Shown: positions 28,445 to 37,691 of the stretch, in pieces
Numbering within the stretch: position 1 is the first letter of the stretch
Layout of the letters: every line of letters begins with the position of its first letter
NCBI RefSeq assembly: GCF_004340985.1
Contig: NZ_SLYB01000020.1
Coordinates: forward strand, 1 to 42,577
DNA length: 42,577 nucleotides
Origin: Cricetibacter osteomyelitidis
Lineage (GTDB): Bacteria; Pseudomonadota; Gammaproteobacteria; Enterobacterales; Pasteurellaceae
Direction: 5' to 3'
The notes under the pieces: generated by a model
Databases searched by the model: none
Told to the model about the DNA's origin: nothing
What the model saw: only the letters and a program-made list of their open reading frames with translations
Translations under genes and position numbers: made by a program

Positions 28445-29758
28445 ATGGCTCTACTCTATCAACAAAAGAAACCGGCTCAAAAAACATCGCAAAATCTCAC
28501 CGCACTTGTGACGGATTTAGACTATCAAGGCTTAGGCATTACCAAAATCAATGGCAAAACCTGGTTTATCGAAAACGCCTTGCCCGGCGAACAGGTACAA
28601 TTCAAGGTGTTGGAAAACAAACGCCAATATGGTCGCGGTGTAACACAAAAGCTATTGCAACGAAGTGCCGAACGCGTTTATCCGCAATGTGAATATTACA
28701 CCCGTTGTGGCGGTTGCCAAAGCCAGCATATTCCGCTTGCAATACAGCGTGAAGCCAAACAGGCGGCATTGTTTCGTCGCTTACAAAAACTGCAACCGCA
28801 AGGCATTGAATTTATGCCGATGATCTGCGGTGAGCAATGGCATTATCGCCGTAGAGTGCGGTTGAGTTTATTGTGGAATCCGAAAACGAAGAAACCGGAG
28901 CTGGGCTTTCGCCAAGCCAATTCGCAACAAATTGTGCCTATTGAACATTGCAATGTGTTAGCCCAACCGCTTAATGGTTTGATTCCAATGCTAATTGCAA
29001 TACTCAATCAATGGTCGCAACCGAAAAATCTTGGTCATATTGAATTGGTGAATGCGGATAACGGTGTAGCAATGCTATTACGCACTACCGGAAAGATCAG
29101 CGAAAATGACCGCACTTTGCTGTTAAATTTTGCTATTTCGCAACATTTAATGCTTTTTGTGCAACAACAAGATGATATTGAACACTGGCATGGCGAAATA
29201 CCTTACTATCAAATTGAAAATTTAAAATTACAATTTGATATTCGGGATTTTATTCAGGTCAACCGCGAGTTAAACACACAAATGGTTCAAACCGCCTTGC
29301 AATGGCTAGATTTGCAACCTGATGATCAAGTGCTGGATTTATTCTGCGGTATGGGTAATTTCACCTTGCCACTCAGCCGCCGAGTTAAAAGTGCGGTAGG
29401 AATTGAAGGCGTTTTGCCGATGGTGGAAAAGGCCCGCTCTAACGCCCATCGCAACCAATGCCATAACGCAGCGTTTTATCAAGCGGATTTGGCACAGTCT
29501 TTTAATGACCAGCCTTGGGCAACACGACATTTCAATAAAATCCTGCTCGACCCGCCCCGCAGCGGTGCAGCTTTTGCGTTAAATGCCTTGTGCGAATTAA
29601 ACGCCGATAAAATTTTATATGTGTCCTGCAATCCTGCCACACTAGTGCGAGATGCCGAAATTCTGCTGAATTTTGGTTATAAAATTCAAAAAGTTGCTAT
29701 GATCGATATGTTCCCAAATACAGGACATTTGGAAAGTGTGACGTTATTTAGTCAATAA
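28445..29758 (+). CDS. rlmD: 23S rRNA (uracil-1939-C5) methyltransferase RlmD
   Basis: SAM-dependent enzyme that makes m5U1939 in 23S rRNA (formerly RumA). The 437-aa protein has an N-terminal TRAM domain (about residues 15-72). It has an iron-sulfur cluster motif with C82, C88 and C91 (CEYYTRCGGC) and probably a fourth cysteine in IEHCNV. The C-terminal Rossmann methyltransferase domain has DLFCGMGNFTLPL, DPPRSGA and the catalytic C395 in YVSCNPATLVRD. It starts two bases after the recO stop, indicating translational coupling. Its terminator is the 11-bp stem at 29761-29794. Three uptake sequences lie inside. Confidence 0.95.
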   Translation: MALLYQQKKPAQKTSQNLTALVTDLDYQGLGITKINGKTWFIENALPGEQVQFKVLENKRQYGRGVTQKLLQRSAERVYPQCEYYTRCGGCQSQHIPLAIQREAKQAALFRRLQKLQPQGIEFMPMICGEQWHYRRRVRLSLLWNPKTKKPELGFRQANSQQIVPIEHCNVLAQPLNGLIPMLIAILNQWSQPKNLGHIELVNADNGVAMLLRTTGKISENDRTLLLNFAISQHLMLFVQQQDDIEHWHGEIPYYQIENLKLQFDIRDFIQVNRELNTQMVQTALQWLDLQPDDQVLDLFCGMGNFTLPLSRRVKSAVGIEGVLPMVEKARSNAHRNQCHNAAFYQADLAQSFNDQPWATRHFNKILLDPPRSGAAFALNALCELNADKILYVSCNPATLVRDAEILLNFGYKIQKVAMIDMFPNTGHLESVTLFSQ

Positions 29759-29760
29759 AA

Positions 29761-29799
29761 CGATCGCCCGTCAGTCTAAACTCACGGGCGATCGGTTTT
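29761..29799. terminator. Bidirectional terminator between rlmD and mscL
   Basis: CGATCGCCCGT (29761-29771) pairs perfectly with ACGGGCGATCG (29784-29794) around a 12-base loop, with TTTT after it and AAAA before it. It can end both converging genes. Confidence 0.85.
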
Positions 29800-29819
29800 G
29801 ATCTAGGTTTTATTAAAAG

Positions 29820-30218
29820 CTATTTTTTCAATAAATCACGAATTTCCGTTAATAATTTTTCTTCCGCTGTTGGTTCTGCCGGTGCTTCTTCTACTGCTGG
29901 TTGTTGGCGTTTCAATTTGTTGATAGCTTTGATCATCATAAAGATTGCGAAAGCAATAACGATGAAATCAAAGACGTTTTGGATAAATGCACCATAATTT
30001 AAGGTTACTGCCGGGGTTTCGCCGACAGCTTCAGCCAATACGATTTTAAGATCTTTGAAATCTACACCGCCGGTTAAGATACCCAACACAGGCATTGCTA
30101 TATCAGCCACTAAAGAACTTACGATTTTGCCGAACGCACCACCGATGATTACACCGACAGCCATGTCAACAACGTTACCTTTCATCGCAAATTCGCGAAA
30201 CTCTTTCATAAAGCTCAT
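29820..30218 (-). CDS. mscL: Large-conductance mechanosensitive channel MscL
   Basis: Homopentameric inner-membrane channel that opens under membrane tension and releases solutes on osmotic downshock. The 132-aa protein (E. coli 136) starts with the amphipathic [23 protein letters not shown]-type helix (only [15 protein letters not shown] quoted exactly). The gate segment [21 protein letters not shown] lies in TM1 (about residues 16-43) and TM2 spans about 70-98. A charged C-terminal bundle ([15 protein letters not shown]) ends it. It follows trkA on the same strand by 86 bp, the same gene order as in E. coli, and may share its transcript. Confidence 0.97.
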   Translation of the reverse strand: MSFMKEFREFAMKGNVVDMAVGVIIGGAFGKIVSSLVADIAMPVLGILTGGVDFKDLKIVLAEAVGETPAVTLNYGAFIQNVFDFIVIAFAIFMMIKAINKLKRQQPAVEEAPAEPTAEEKLLTEIRDLLKK

Positions 30219-30304
30219 AATGTTTTCCTTTTGATTGTTTAATGTCTATACTTTGTTAAAAAGTGTGCGTATTATAACCATCAATTTTTAGATGTACAGC
30301 TTTT

Positions 30305-31681
30305 TTAAATAAAAAATGGCGATGGTTGAAACAGTTTTTCAATATCCGGTACGGATTTTTTATCACTGAGATACACAATCACATGATCGCCATTCTCAAT
30401 CACCACGCTTTTTTTCGCGATAATTACATAACCATGGCGCAGAATTGCCCCGATAATAGCCCCTTGAGGCAATTTAATTTCACCAACTTGACGTCCAATA
30501 ACTGATGATGTGGCGGCATCACCGTGAGCGACAATTTCAATGGCTTCAGCCAAACCATGCCGCAACGATACTACATTGGCAATATCGCCTTTGCGTACTT
30601 GAGTAAGCAAGGCCGAGATCGTGGCTTGTTGCGGCGAAACGGCAATATCAATGGTGCCACCCTGCACTAAATTGATATATGCCATACGCTGAATCAGCAC
30701 CATAACTTTTTTGGCACCCAACCGTTTTGCCAGTAACGCTGACATGATATTAGCTTCATCATCACTGGTTAGTGCGATAAAAACATCTATGTTTTCAATA
30801 TGTTCTTCAAATAAGAAAGATTGATCCGAGGCGCTGCCATGGAATACCAAGGTTTTTTGTAACTGTTCTGCCAGTGTTTCTGCCCGTTCTGCATTTCGCT
30901 CGATCAATTTCACCGTACAATGTTCTTCTAACGCAGATGCTACACCGATGGCAATATTACCGCCCCCTACAATCATAATTTTTTTATAGGGTTTTTCAAG
31001 ACGTTGCAATTCTGCCATAATCGCTTTTATATGCGGTGTCGCACAAATAAAAGTAACTTCATCCCCCGCTTCAATAATAGTGGAACCTTGTGGTCGAATC
31101 ACTTTATCTTGCCGCAAGATCGACACAATACGACAATCAATGTGAGGCAAATGTTCCCGCAAGGCCGAGATTGCATAGCCCACCAACGGTCCGCCGTAAT
31201 AGGCTTTCACCACAGCAATACTGATCTGTTCATCAGCAAAATGTGCTACTTGCAATGCCCCGGCATAATCCACCAATCTCACGATATCGCCGGTCACTAA
31301 TTTTTCCGGCGAGATCACATGATCCACCGGCACGGCGGCATTGTGAAACAATTTGTCTTTTTCCCTCAAATATTCGCTGCCGCCAATACGGGCAATTTTT
31401 GTGGGTGTATTAAATAAGGTATAAGCAATTTGACAAGCCAGCATATTAGTTTCATCGGATTTTGTCACCGCCACCAATAAATCCGCATCGGCAGCCCCCG
31501 CTTCCCGCAACACCCGCGGTGATGACGGCAGCCCGGTAATCACTTGGAGATCGTGCTTATCCTGCACGTTTGCCAACAATTCTGCATCACCGTCTACTAA
31601 AGTAATATCGTTGTCTTCACTCACCAGACTTTCTGCAAGCGTAGTACCTACTTGCCCGGCACCGAGAATAATTATTTTCAT
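30305..31681 (-). CDS. trkA: Trk potassium uptake regulatory subunit TrkA
   Basis: Peripheral NAD(H)-binding regulator of the TrkH/TrkG potassium channel, 458 aa, equal to E. coli TrkA. It is an internal duplication: two RCK units each begin with a dinucleotide-binding loop, [11 protein letters not shown] at residue 7 and [13 protein letters not shown] near residue 240. Each is followed by a TrkA-C ligand-binding subdomain. The conserved [15 protein letters not shown] and [15 protein letters not shown] blocks mark the equivalent points of the two halves. The start ATG has AAGGGCG upstream. It diverges from mioC and precedes mscL; trkH is not in the window. Confidence 0.96.
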   Translation of the reverse strand: MKIIILGAGQVGTTLAESLVSEDNDITLVDGDAELLANVQDKHDLQVITGLPSSPRVLREAGAADADLLVAVTKSDETNMLACQIAYTLFNTPTKIARIGGSEYLREKDKLFHNAAVPVDHVISPEKLVTGDIVRLVDYAGALQVAHFADEQISIAVVKAYYGGPLVGYAISALREHLPHIDCRIVSILRQDKVIRPQGSTIIEAGDEVTFICATPHIKAIMAELQRLEKPYKKIMIVGGGNIAIGVASALEEHCTVKLIERNAERAETLAEQLQKTLVFHGSASDQSFLFEEHIENIDVFIALTSDDEANIMSALLAKRLGAKKVMVLIQRMAYINLVQGGTIDIAVSPQQATISALLTQVRKGDIANVVSLRHGLAEAIEIVAHGDAATSSVIGRQVGEIKLPQGAIIGAILRHGYVIIAKKSVVIENGDHVIVYLSDKKSVPDIEKLFQPSPFFI

Positions 31682-31786
31682 CTATTTCGCCCTTAATTTT
31701 GCTGAAAACAGCATAACAAAAAATCTGGCATAAATCATCAAAGCAAACTAAAATCTGTGAACTGATTCTCTATTTTAGGATAAAAA

Positions 31787-32239
31787 ATGACACAGAAAAT
31801 TTGTATTATCACAGGCAGTACCTTAGGCAGTGCGGAATATGTAGCCGAACACGTTGCAGACTGTTTGCAGCAACAAGGCTTTGAAACGCGTCTTGAACAC
31901 GGGGCAGCGTTAGATGATGTGATCGATGAAAAACGTTGGCTGGTAATAACGTCCACGCATGGTGCGGGCGAGCTACCGGATAATATCAAACCATTATTTG
32001 AAACCTTGGCGGCACGAGATATTAACCTTGCCGATTTACACTTTGCGGTTATCGGTTTAGGCAACTCCGATTACGATACTTTCTGCCAATCCGTTGATGA
32101 AGTGGAAGATATATTAGATGCGAAAAGAGCGGTCAAAATTTGTGAATCTTTGCGGATTGATATGAAAACGACACAGGATCCGGATGCCGATGCGGAAAAT
32201 TGGTTGTCGAATTTTGTGGAAAATCTGACCGCACTTTAA
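31787..32239 (+). CDS. mioC: Flavodoxin-like protein MioC
   Basis: Short FMN-binding flavodoxin of 150 aa (E. coli MioC 147). The phosphate loop is [12 protein letters not shown] (residues 10-21) and the flavin loops are [11 protein letters not shown] and [12 protein letters not shown]. coli MioC transfers electrons and is reported to support biotin synthase; its gene lies by oriC there. No origin-like features (DnaA box clusters, mnmG, asnC) are seen here, so the gene is not near oriC in this window. The ATG has AGGATAAA upstream. A USS overlaps the end of the frame at 32228, next to the 32246-32266 hairpin. Confidence 0.92.
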   Translation: MTQKICIITGSTLGSAEYVAEHVADCLQQQGFETRLEHGAALDDVIDEKRWLVITSTHGAGELPDNIKPLFETLAARDINLADLHFAVIGLGNSDYDTFCQSVDEVEDILDAKRAVKICESLRIDMKTTQDPDADAENWLSNFVENLTAL

Positions 32240-32245
32240 TAGAAA

Positions 32246-32266
32246 AGGGCGTATTCAATACGCCCT
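32246..32266 (-). terminator. Terminator for ygiW, shared with mioC
   Basis: AGGGCGTAT (32246-32254) pairs with ATACGCCCT (32258-32266) around a three-base TCA loop. On the minus strand it is followed by TTTT, so it best serves ygiW. On the plus strand it follows mioC without a clear T-run. Confidence 0.7.
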
Positions 32267-32300
32267 CAAACCATTGATGAAGCAGCTATTTTGCATCATA

Positions 32301-32672
32301 TTACTTTATTCTTTGTAAACGTTGAACGTCGATGTTTGCTTTTTCATTCCAATCGTTATCGAGTTCGCCGGTAATTCGGATTTTATCATGCGGACCGATA
32401 TTTTGCCCTTGCCATACGTCATCATCGATTTCTACTTTAATTGAACCGGTATCATCTTGGAATAAATAGTCGTCATCTTTTAATTGTTTGATTATCACGC
32501 CGTCCAGCGTTACATAGGTGTCATCTTTTGCTTTCAATGCTTGAGCGACAGTGATTTTTTCCGGTTGAGCGACAAAACCGCCGCTTGTTTGATTTTGTTC
32601 ATTGCTGTTAAATCCTGCCATTGCTGAGCTTGAAATGGCAAATAATGCGATGATTGATAATAATTTTTTCAT
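32301..32672 (-). CDS. ygiW: YgiW-type periplasmic OB-fold (BOF) protein
   Basis: A 123-aa secreted protein with a signal peptide cleaved after AMA at residue 19. The mature part is one bacterial OB-fold (BOF) domain, with the recognisable ITVAQALKAKDDTYVTLDGVI, YLFQDDTGSIKVEID and KIRITGELD strands. The E. coli members YgiW and YdeI are stress-linked periplasmic proteins, and the H. influenzae relative is a known small secreted protein. The ligand is not established. It is rich in acidic residues. It lies 84 bp after hxpB with TTAGGAG as ribosome-binding site, and the stretch between holds no strong hairpin, so the genes may be co-transcribed. Confidence 0.85.
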   Translation of the reverse strand: MKKLLSIIALFAISSSAMAGFNSNEQNQTSGGFVAQPEKITVAQALKAKDDTYVTLDGVIIKQLKDDDYLFQDDTGSIKVEIDDDVWQGQNIGPHDKIRITGELDNDWNEKANIDVQRLQRIK

Positions 32673-32756
32673 AATAAGATCTCCTAAATAAAATAAATGT
32701 CATCGTTGAGTAGCGGTATTACAGCATAGAATTCTTAAAAAAAACTTAAGATAAAA

Positions 32757-33416
32757 TTATTTATTTAATTGTTCGAGCAATATCTCATTAACGCCGGATA
32801 AATCGCGTAATTTCACATCTGCAACAGACCACACCGGCAAATCGAATTGTTCCGTATCAGGCACGGCAATGCACGTCATTGAAGCGGCTTTCACGGCGAT
32901 CATGCCGACTTGAGAGTCTTCCAAACCGACGCATTGTGCGGGCGATAATTTTAACTGTTCGCAAGCATCCAAATAAACTGCCGGGTGCGGTTTGCTATAA
33001 GGTAATTCGTGTGCAGATGAAATACATTCGAAATATTCGGCAATGTCGCAACTTTCAATAATATTTTCCAACATATAACGCGGTGAGGCGGAAGCGATTG
33101 CCATACGAATATTATTATTTGCCAACAATGCCAAGGTTTCTTTGACATAAGGCATTAACGGTTTGGCATTGCAAATCATATCAATGGCATAAGCCAGGTA
33201 TTCTTCAGAAAGTGCGGTCTGATTTTGTGAAATTTTGTATTTTGTACAAGCTCTTTCTACGAGCACCGGCACTGGCGAGCCCCGCCAGCTGCCTAAATCT
33301 TCATGTGTAACGGGAATACCGTATTTATTCATTACATCCACACCGGATTGTTGCCATAAAGGTTCGGAATTGATCATCAATCCGTCCATATCAAAAATAA
33401 ACGCTTTTTTCTGCAT
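32757..33416 (-). CDS. hxpB: HAD-family sugar/hexitol phosphatase, HxpB (YniC)-like
   Basis: Cytoplasmic HAD phosphatase of subfamily IA, 219 aa. Motif I is FDMDGLMINSEP, with nucleophile D9 and acid/base D11. Motif II is the serine in ASASPRYML, motif III the lysine in YSKPHP and motif IV GLEDSQVGM. The cap domain is helical. The closest match I recall is E. coli YniC/HxpB, which dephosphorylates 2-deoxyglucose-6-phosphate and hexitol phosphates; the words EPLW, ASASP and LPYSKPHP are shared. Substrate range in this organism cannot be read from sequence. It starts 84 bp upstream of ygiW and has GGAG before the ATG; a USS is inside at 33210. Confidence 0.8.
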   Translation of the reverse strand: MQKKAFIFDMDGLMINSEPLWQQSGVDVMNKYGIPVTHEDLGSWRGSPVPVLVERACTKYKISQNQTALSEEYLAYAIDMICNAKPLMPYVKETLALLANNNIRMAIASASPRYMLENIIESCDIAEYFECISSAHELPYSKPHPAVYLDACEQLKLSPAQCVGLEDSQVGMIAVKAASMTCIAVPDTEQFDLPVWSVADVKLRDLSGVNEILLEQLNK

Positions 33417-33466
33417 TGTGTTACTCCAAATAAAATGTGTTGAAATTATATCCTATCCGAGCAAAA

Positions 33467-33494
33467 AAGAGCAGTCCATTTCTGAACTGCTCTT
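33467..33494 (-). terminator. Terminator after gstA
   Basis: AAGAGCAGT (33467-33475) pairs perfectly with ACTGCTCTT (33486-33494) around a ten-base loop. The minus strand continues with a run of T residues (33463-33468 on the plus strand are A), so it ends transcription coming from gstA before hxpB starts. Confidence 0.8.
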
Positions 33495-33555
33495 GGAATA
33501 TTATTGCTCGATTTGTTTGGCAATACGGAAATAACCGAATAATGTCATTGGATGA

Positions 33556-34173
33556 CTATGGCTGTAAACCTTGTTGTTTTAACACGGCTTGTACAGCGGG
33601 ATTTTCACCGACGCGTTTATAGAATGGCTCTAATTGCGTTAGCGGGCTGTAATCTAAGCCGAGTGCTTTGCACCAACGTAATTCGACGTATAAGTACAGG
33701 TCAGCCACGGAAATTTGTTCGCCGAAATAAATATGACGGCTTAAATGCTCATTGGCAATGGTCAGCAAACGTAACACGTGTTCTGCGGCGGCTTGACGCA
33801 CTGCGTTAGTGAGTGCTTCATTGCTTTCGGCGTAGGCCGGTAAGCGGAATAATGGTGTAAATGCTTTATGTAAATCGGCATTGCAAAATGCCAACCATTT
33901 CATTGCGTTGGCTTTGTCTTGTACGGTCGTACTGCCGAATAATTTGGTTTCCGGTGATAAATTGTCAAGATAACTGACAATCGCTATGTTTTGCGATAAT
34001 GCCAAATCACCGTCCACCAATAGCGGCACAGTTCCCAACGGATTTAAGGTCAAATATTCCGCCGTTTTAATTTCATCGCGTGTTGCGGCTATTGCTTCAT
34101 AGGGTTTGCCGATCCATTCTAATGCCACATGCGGCACGATTGAACAGGCTCCCGGTAAATAATAAAGTTTCAT
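33556..34173 (-). CDS. gstA: Glutathione S-transferase, beta class
   Basis: Cytoplasmic GST of 205 aa that conjugates glutathione to electrophiles. The N-terminal thioredoxin-like domain starts [18 protein letters not shown], with C10, the residue that in beta-class GSTs can form a mixed disulfide with glutathione. The turn NPLGTVPLL contains the cis-proline and the [10 protein letters not shown] block binds the glutathione gamma-glutamyl group. The all-helical C-terminal domain has [12 protein letters not shown] and [15 protein letters not shown]. coli GstA shows the same pattern. The gene lies 38 bp after the DASS transporter with no terminator between, so they are probably one transcript. 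Confidence 0.9.
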   Translation of the reverse strand: MKLYYLPGACSIVPHVALEWIGKPYEAIAATRDEIKTAEYLTLNPLGTVPLLVDGDLALSQNIAIVSYLDNLSPETKLFGSTTVQDKANAMKWLAFCNADLHKAFTPLFRLPAYAESNEALTNAVRQAAAEHVLRLLTIANEHLSRHIYFGEQISVADLYLYVELRWCKALGLDYSPLTQLEPFYKRVGENPAVQAVLKQQGLQP

Positions 34174-34211
34174 GTAATCTTTTCCTTTTTAATCATATTG
34201 TCAGAATGCGA

Positions 34212-35609
34212 TTAGAACCAGAACAAATAGGCAAAAGTCGCCAACATTAAAATACATAACGGATCTAAACGAATACCGGCTCTCAGCATTTCTTTTTGGG
34301 CCACTTCGCCGCTACCGTAGATAATCGCATTCGGCGGCGTCGCCACCGGTAAGCTGAAGGCACAGGATGCACCGATACCGATGATTAATGCCAAACCAAG
34401 CGGCGGTAAGCCGAGCGGTTCGGAAATAGAAACAAAAATCGGTACTAATAATGCGGCACTGGCGGTATTGGAAGTGAATTCCGTTAAGAACACAATAAAG
34501 CAGGCAACCATTAACGCGATAAGATAATAATGTCCGCCTTGAATAAGGAAAACGATACCGTCTGCAAGAATTTGGCTGGCTCCTGAGTCTTTTAAAACCG
34601 CACTGAGGGTTAAGCCGCCGCCGAATAAATAGAGCACGCCCCATTCGGTGCCTTCTTGCAATTGTTTCCAAGATGCGATACGAGTCACACAAATGAATAC
34701 TGCGGCAAATAATGCGATCACGGCATCAAAATTGCCGATTTCTGTTTTTAATCCTAACAAAGATGAAATAATCGGGTTAAGTTTGCTGCTGAAAATCCAA
34801 CAAAGTGCTACAACAATAAACATAAGCAGCGTGAGATAACGCTTTTTGTTCATTGGTACACTTTCGGATTGGTGAGAAAAGTGAATGCTTAATTTAGGTC
34901 GATAAATGATATAAAGCGTAGCAACCATTAACGGGAATAAAACCATCATGACCGGTGTGCCGTACAATAACCAATCCGCAAAGGTGAGATTGAGTTCCGA
35001 GGCAACAATCGCATTCGGCGGGCTGCCGACTAATGTGCCCATTCCGCCGATGGTGGCACTATAAGCGATTCCGAGTAATACGAACACGTATGTATTGTGA
35101 TCTTTTTCGCGATCTAAATTACTTAAAATACCCAACGCGAGCGGTAACATCATTGCTGCCGTTGCGGTATTACTCATCCACATGGATAGGAACCCGGTGG
35201 TAATAAAAATATAAATCACGGCTAAAAATAACCGCCCTTTGGCCAATTGCATGATTTTGTCGGCAATTAATCGATCCAGTTTTTGGATATGTAATGCCGT
35301 AGATAAGGCAAAACCGCCGAAAAAAAGGAAAATTGTCGGATTGGAAAAGGCGGTGAGAGAACTTTTAGTTGTCGCAAGCCCCAACACAATGGACAATAAC
35401 GGCACTAATATAGCAGTCACGGTAACGTGTACTGCTTCGGTCAGCCATAAAATGGCCACAAAAGCCAGTAAGGCAAGACCTCGATTGGCTTCGGGAGTGA
35501 AAGGTAAAAAGTTAATCAGTAATAGAAAAAGAATGACGTCCAAAATAAAAATGGTAGAGTTTTTTCCCACCGATAATTTGCTTGGCACACTGGGTGATAG
35601 CGGAGACAT
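34212..35609 (-). CDS. DASS-family anion:sodium symporter (dicarboxylate type)
   Basis: A 465-aa inner-membrane carrier of the divalent anion:sodium symporter (SLC13) family. Two copies of the SNT sodium/substrate motif are visible: WMSNTATAAMMLP in the first half and FTSNTASAALLVP in the second, the hallmark of VcINDY-like carriers. About 11 hydrophobic segments are present. Other family sequences are GTLVGSPPNAIVAS and LPVATPPNAIIYGSG, the paired hairpin-tip motifs. The likely substrates are C4 or C6 carboxylates such as succinate, but sulfate or phosphate cannot be excluded, and the position next to phoR raises that point. It begins 57 bp after phoR with GAGGATAA as ribosome-binding site. 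Confidence 0.85.
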   Translation of the reverse strand: MSPLSPSVPSKLSVGKNSTIFILDVILFLLLINFLPFTPEANRGLALLAFVAILWLTEAVHVTVTAILVPLLSIVLGLATTKSSLTAFSNPTIFLFFGGFALSTALHIQKLDRLIADKIMQLAKGRLFLAVIYIFITTGFLSMWMSNTATAAMMLPLALGILSNLDREKDHNTYVFVLLGIAYSATIGGMGTLVGSPPNAIVASELNLTFADWLLYGTPVMMVLFPLMVATLYIIYRPKLSIHFSHQSESVPMNKKRYLTLLMFIVVALCWIFSSKLNPIISSLLGLKTEIGNFDAVIALFAAVFICVTRIASWKQLQEGTEWGVLYLFGGGLTLSAVLKDSGASQILADGIVFLIQGGHYYLIALMVACFIVFLTEFTSNTASAALLVPIFVSISEPLGLPPLGLALIIGIGASCAFSLPVATPPNAIIYGSGEVAQKEMLRAGIRLDPLCILMLATFAYLFWF

Positions 35610-35665
35610 TGATTTATCCTCAGTTATAATAATGGGTTAGAAAAACGTCACTATTATAGTGGATA

Positions 35666-36946
35666 TTAGGCGGATTCGCTATTGATGTTTTCCAATTTTA
35701 TTTCAAACCAGAAGCGACTGCCTTGTCCGATTTCACTTTCAATATTAAGTTTGCTACCGTGATGTTCCAGGGCGTGTTTAACAATTGCCAACCCTAAACC
35801 GCTGCCGCCGGTTTTGTTGGAACGGGATTCGTCCACCCGATAAAAACGTTCGGTCAAATGAGCGAGATGTTGTTCCGCAATACCAACACCGTTATCCTGC
35901 ACGGCAAAAATACCTTTATCCTGCTCCCGTTGCCAGCTGATACTAATTTTGCTGTTTTCACCGGCATGTTTAATGGCATTGTAAATTAAATTCGATACTG
36001 CACTTTGCAGTTGACCTTCATCGCCCCGCACAATCAGTTTAGGTTCGATATCAAAAATAATTTGTTGGTTATATTGGTTTAAAAGTGCGGTGTTTTTTTC
36101 CAAAGATTTGATTAATTCCGATAAATTAACTTTGTGATGTTGCACATTATTAGACATTTCGATTTTAGCCAGTGTGGTCAAGTCATTGAGCAAATTGGTC
36201 ATTCGATGACATTGTTGCTGCATTGCTTGTACCGCTTTCTGTTGCACAGGACTGCCGTTATCATCTTCTGCCAATATTTCCACATAACCTTGCAAAACGG
36301 TGAGCGGTGTACGGAGTTCGTGATTCATATTGGCTAAAAACGTTTGTCGCCACTGCATCACGCGGATCATTTGTGTGATATCTCTTGCAATTACCATAAA
36401 CGTATCATCATCGTAAGGGGTGATGTTAATTTCCAAATACTGCTGAATATTGGTCACCAACACTAAAGGACGTGGATGCTGGGTCTGATTGAAATAATTT
36501 TGGAATTCCGGATAGAAAATAATATTAAAAATATTCTTTTGTGCTTTTTTATTCCAATAGAAAGAAAATAATTCTTGTGAAGCATTGTTACACCATAAAA
36601 TATCACCGCTTTTTTCGCAGATCATAATCGCATTCGGCAGATATTGAATGTTTTTATTGAGCTTGGAAAGCAGACGTAATGCTTTGATTTTTTCTTGTCG
36701 GTTTTGGCTGCGATAATAGGCGATCGTCTGGGAAAAACCATCCCAAATGCTGGCTTTTTGCTCTTTCGGATTTAACGCACGAACCAGTTTGATTTCATTA
36801 TCCTGATGCCAGCCCAGCAACAACACTAAGGCGATAGAAAACCATAAAAAGAAAGATTGGGCGAAATAACTCAATAATAACGAAATAGCTGCTGCAACCA
36901 TTAGTTCCGCTAACAGCTGTAAAAAAGATTGTTTGGTTTTCATCAT
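35666..36946 (-). CDS. phoR: Phosphate-sensing histidine kinase PhoR
   Basis: Membrane histidine kinase for PhoB, 426 aa from the ATG chosen here; an in-frame TTG at 36949 and an ATG at 36943 are alternatives. Two close hydrophobic segments near residues 10-45 anchor it without a large periplasmic domain, as in E. coli PhoR. A PAS domain (about 100-190, including NAIMICEKSGDILWCN) precedes the H-box NMNHELRTPLTVLQGYVE, with H209. The ATPase domain has NLIYNAIKHAG, DNGVGI and GGSGLGLAIVKH. Its ATG overlaps the phoB TGA by one base. It is the last recognisable pho gene of the operon. Confidence 0.95.
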   Translation of the reverse strand: MMKTKQSFLQLLAELMVAAAISLLLSYFAQSFFLWFSIALVLLLGWHQDNEIKLVRALNPKEQKASIWDGFSQTIAYYRSQNRQEKIKALRLLSKLNKNIQYLPNAIMICEKSGDILWCNNASQELFSFYWNKKAQKNIFNIIFYPEFQNYFNQTQHPRPLVLVTNIQQYLEINITPYDDDTFMVIARDITQMIRVMQWRQTFLANMNHELRTPLTVLQGYVEILAEDDNGSPVQQKAVQAMQQQCHRMTNLLNDLTTLAKIEMSNNVQHHKVNLSELIKSLEKNTALLNQYNQQIIFDIEPKLIVRGDEGQLQSAVSNLIYNAIKHAGENSKISISWQREQDKGIFAVQDNGVGIAEQHLAHLTERFYRVDESRSNKTGGSGLGLAIVKHALEHHGSKLNIESEIGQGSRFWFEIKLENINSESA

Positions 36947-37635
36947 CAATCCTGAAAATGATTGGAAAAACGATAGCCGGTTCCCCGCACCGTTTGAATA
37001 TAACGATCAAACTGACAACCCGCCAAACTTTTGCGTAAACGGCGGATGTATACATCTACCGTGCGGTCTTCCACATAAATATCGTCGCCCCAAATATGAT
37101 CAAGCAACTGATCGCGGTTGTACACTTTTTCCGGATGCTGCATAAAAAATTGCAGTAATTTAAATTCCGTACAGCTCAAACTAATTTCTTGCTGTTGGAA
37201 CATTACTCGTTGTGCCGCCTGATCAAGCTGCAAGCCATCAATATCAATCACATCACTGTGCTGACCGTAGGTGCGGCGTAATACCGCTTCTATGCGGGCA
37301 AGCAGAATTTTCGGTGAAAACGGTTTGGTGATGTAATCGTCCGCACCGGCATTCAAACATTGAATACAATCTTCTTCCGCACTACGGGCAGTGAGCATAA
37401 TAATGGGAATATGTTGGATTTCATCCTGTTTTTTCAGATATTGAATGAACTGCAAACCGGAACGCCCCGGCAGCATCCAATCCAATAAAATCAGCTGTGG
37501 ATTTTCATTTAAATTTTTGACCGCACTTTGGTAGTCGCCGGCTTCAATAATATGATAATCTCGGGTACTCAGATACAATGCAATCATCTCACGGATTGCA
37601 CGTTCGTCTTCCACTACTAGAATTTTTTCTGTCAC
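36946..37635 (-). CDS. phoB: Phosphate response regulator PhoB
   Basis: OmpR-type response regulator of 229 aa, equal to E. coli PhoB. The receiver domain has the acidic pair E9-D10, the phosphoacceptor D52 in [11 protein letters not shown] and the lysine in ITKPFSP. The C-terminal winged helix (about 130-229) contains [21 protein letters not shown] and [10 protein letters not shown], then [12 protein letters not shown]. Phosphorylated PhoB binds Pho boxes such as the one upstream of pstS. The start codon is GTG (37635), with AAGGGAAA just before it. The gene follows pstB by 56 bp, where E. coli has phoU. Confidence 0.96.
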   Translation of the reverse strand: MTEKILVVEDERAIREMIALYLSTRDYHIIEAGDYQSAVKNLNENPQLILLDWMLPGRSGLQFIQYLKKQDEIQHIPIIMLTARSAEEDCIQCLNAGADDYITKPFSPKILLARIEAVLRRTYGQHSDVIDIDGLQLDQAAQRVMFQQQEISLSCTEFKLLQFFMQHPEKVYNRDQLLDHIWGDDIYVEDRTVDVYIRRLRKSLAGCQFDRYIQTVRGTGYRFSNHFQD

Positions 37636-37663
37636 TTTCCCTTCTCTGTCCTTTCGTGGTTTT

Positions 37664-37681
37664 TCTCCTGTAAACGGGAGA
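37664..37681. repeat. Short palindrome between pstB and phoB
   Basis: On the minus strand this reads TCTCCCGTTTACAGGAGA, a hairpin of seven base pairs (one G-T) with a four-base loop. It differs by one base in the core from the serC-hisC palindrome at 2458-2473. No T-run follows. Confidence 0.5.
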
Positions 37682-37691
37682 GAATTTACAC

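Noticed and set aside
31787-32239. mioC as a sign that the replication origin is near
   Set aside because: In E. coli mioC lies at oriC, but no DnaA-box cluster, mnmG or asnC is present here.
33501-33548. A 15-codon minus-strand frame (MTLFGYFRIAKQIEQ) between gstA and its terminator
   Set aside because: It has a clean ATG and TAA but no Shine-Dalgarno sequence and is too short to judge; not claimed as a gene.
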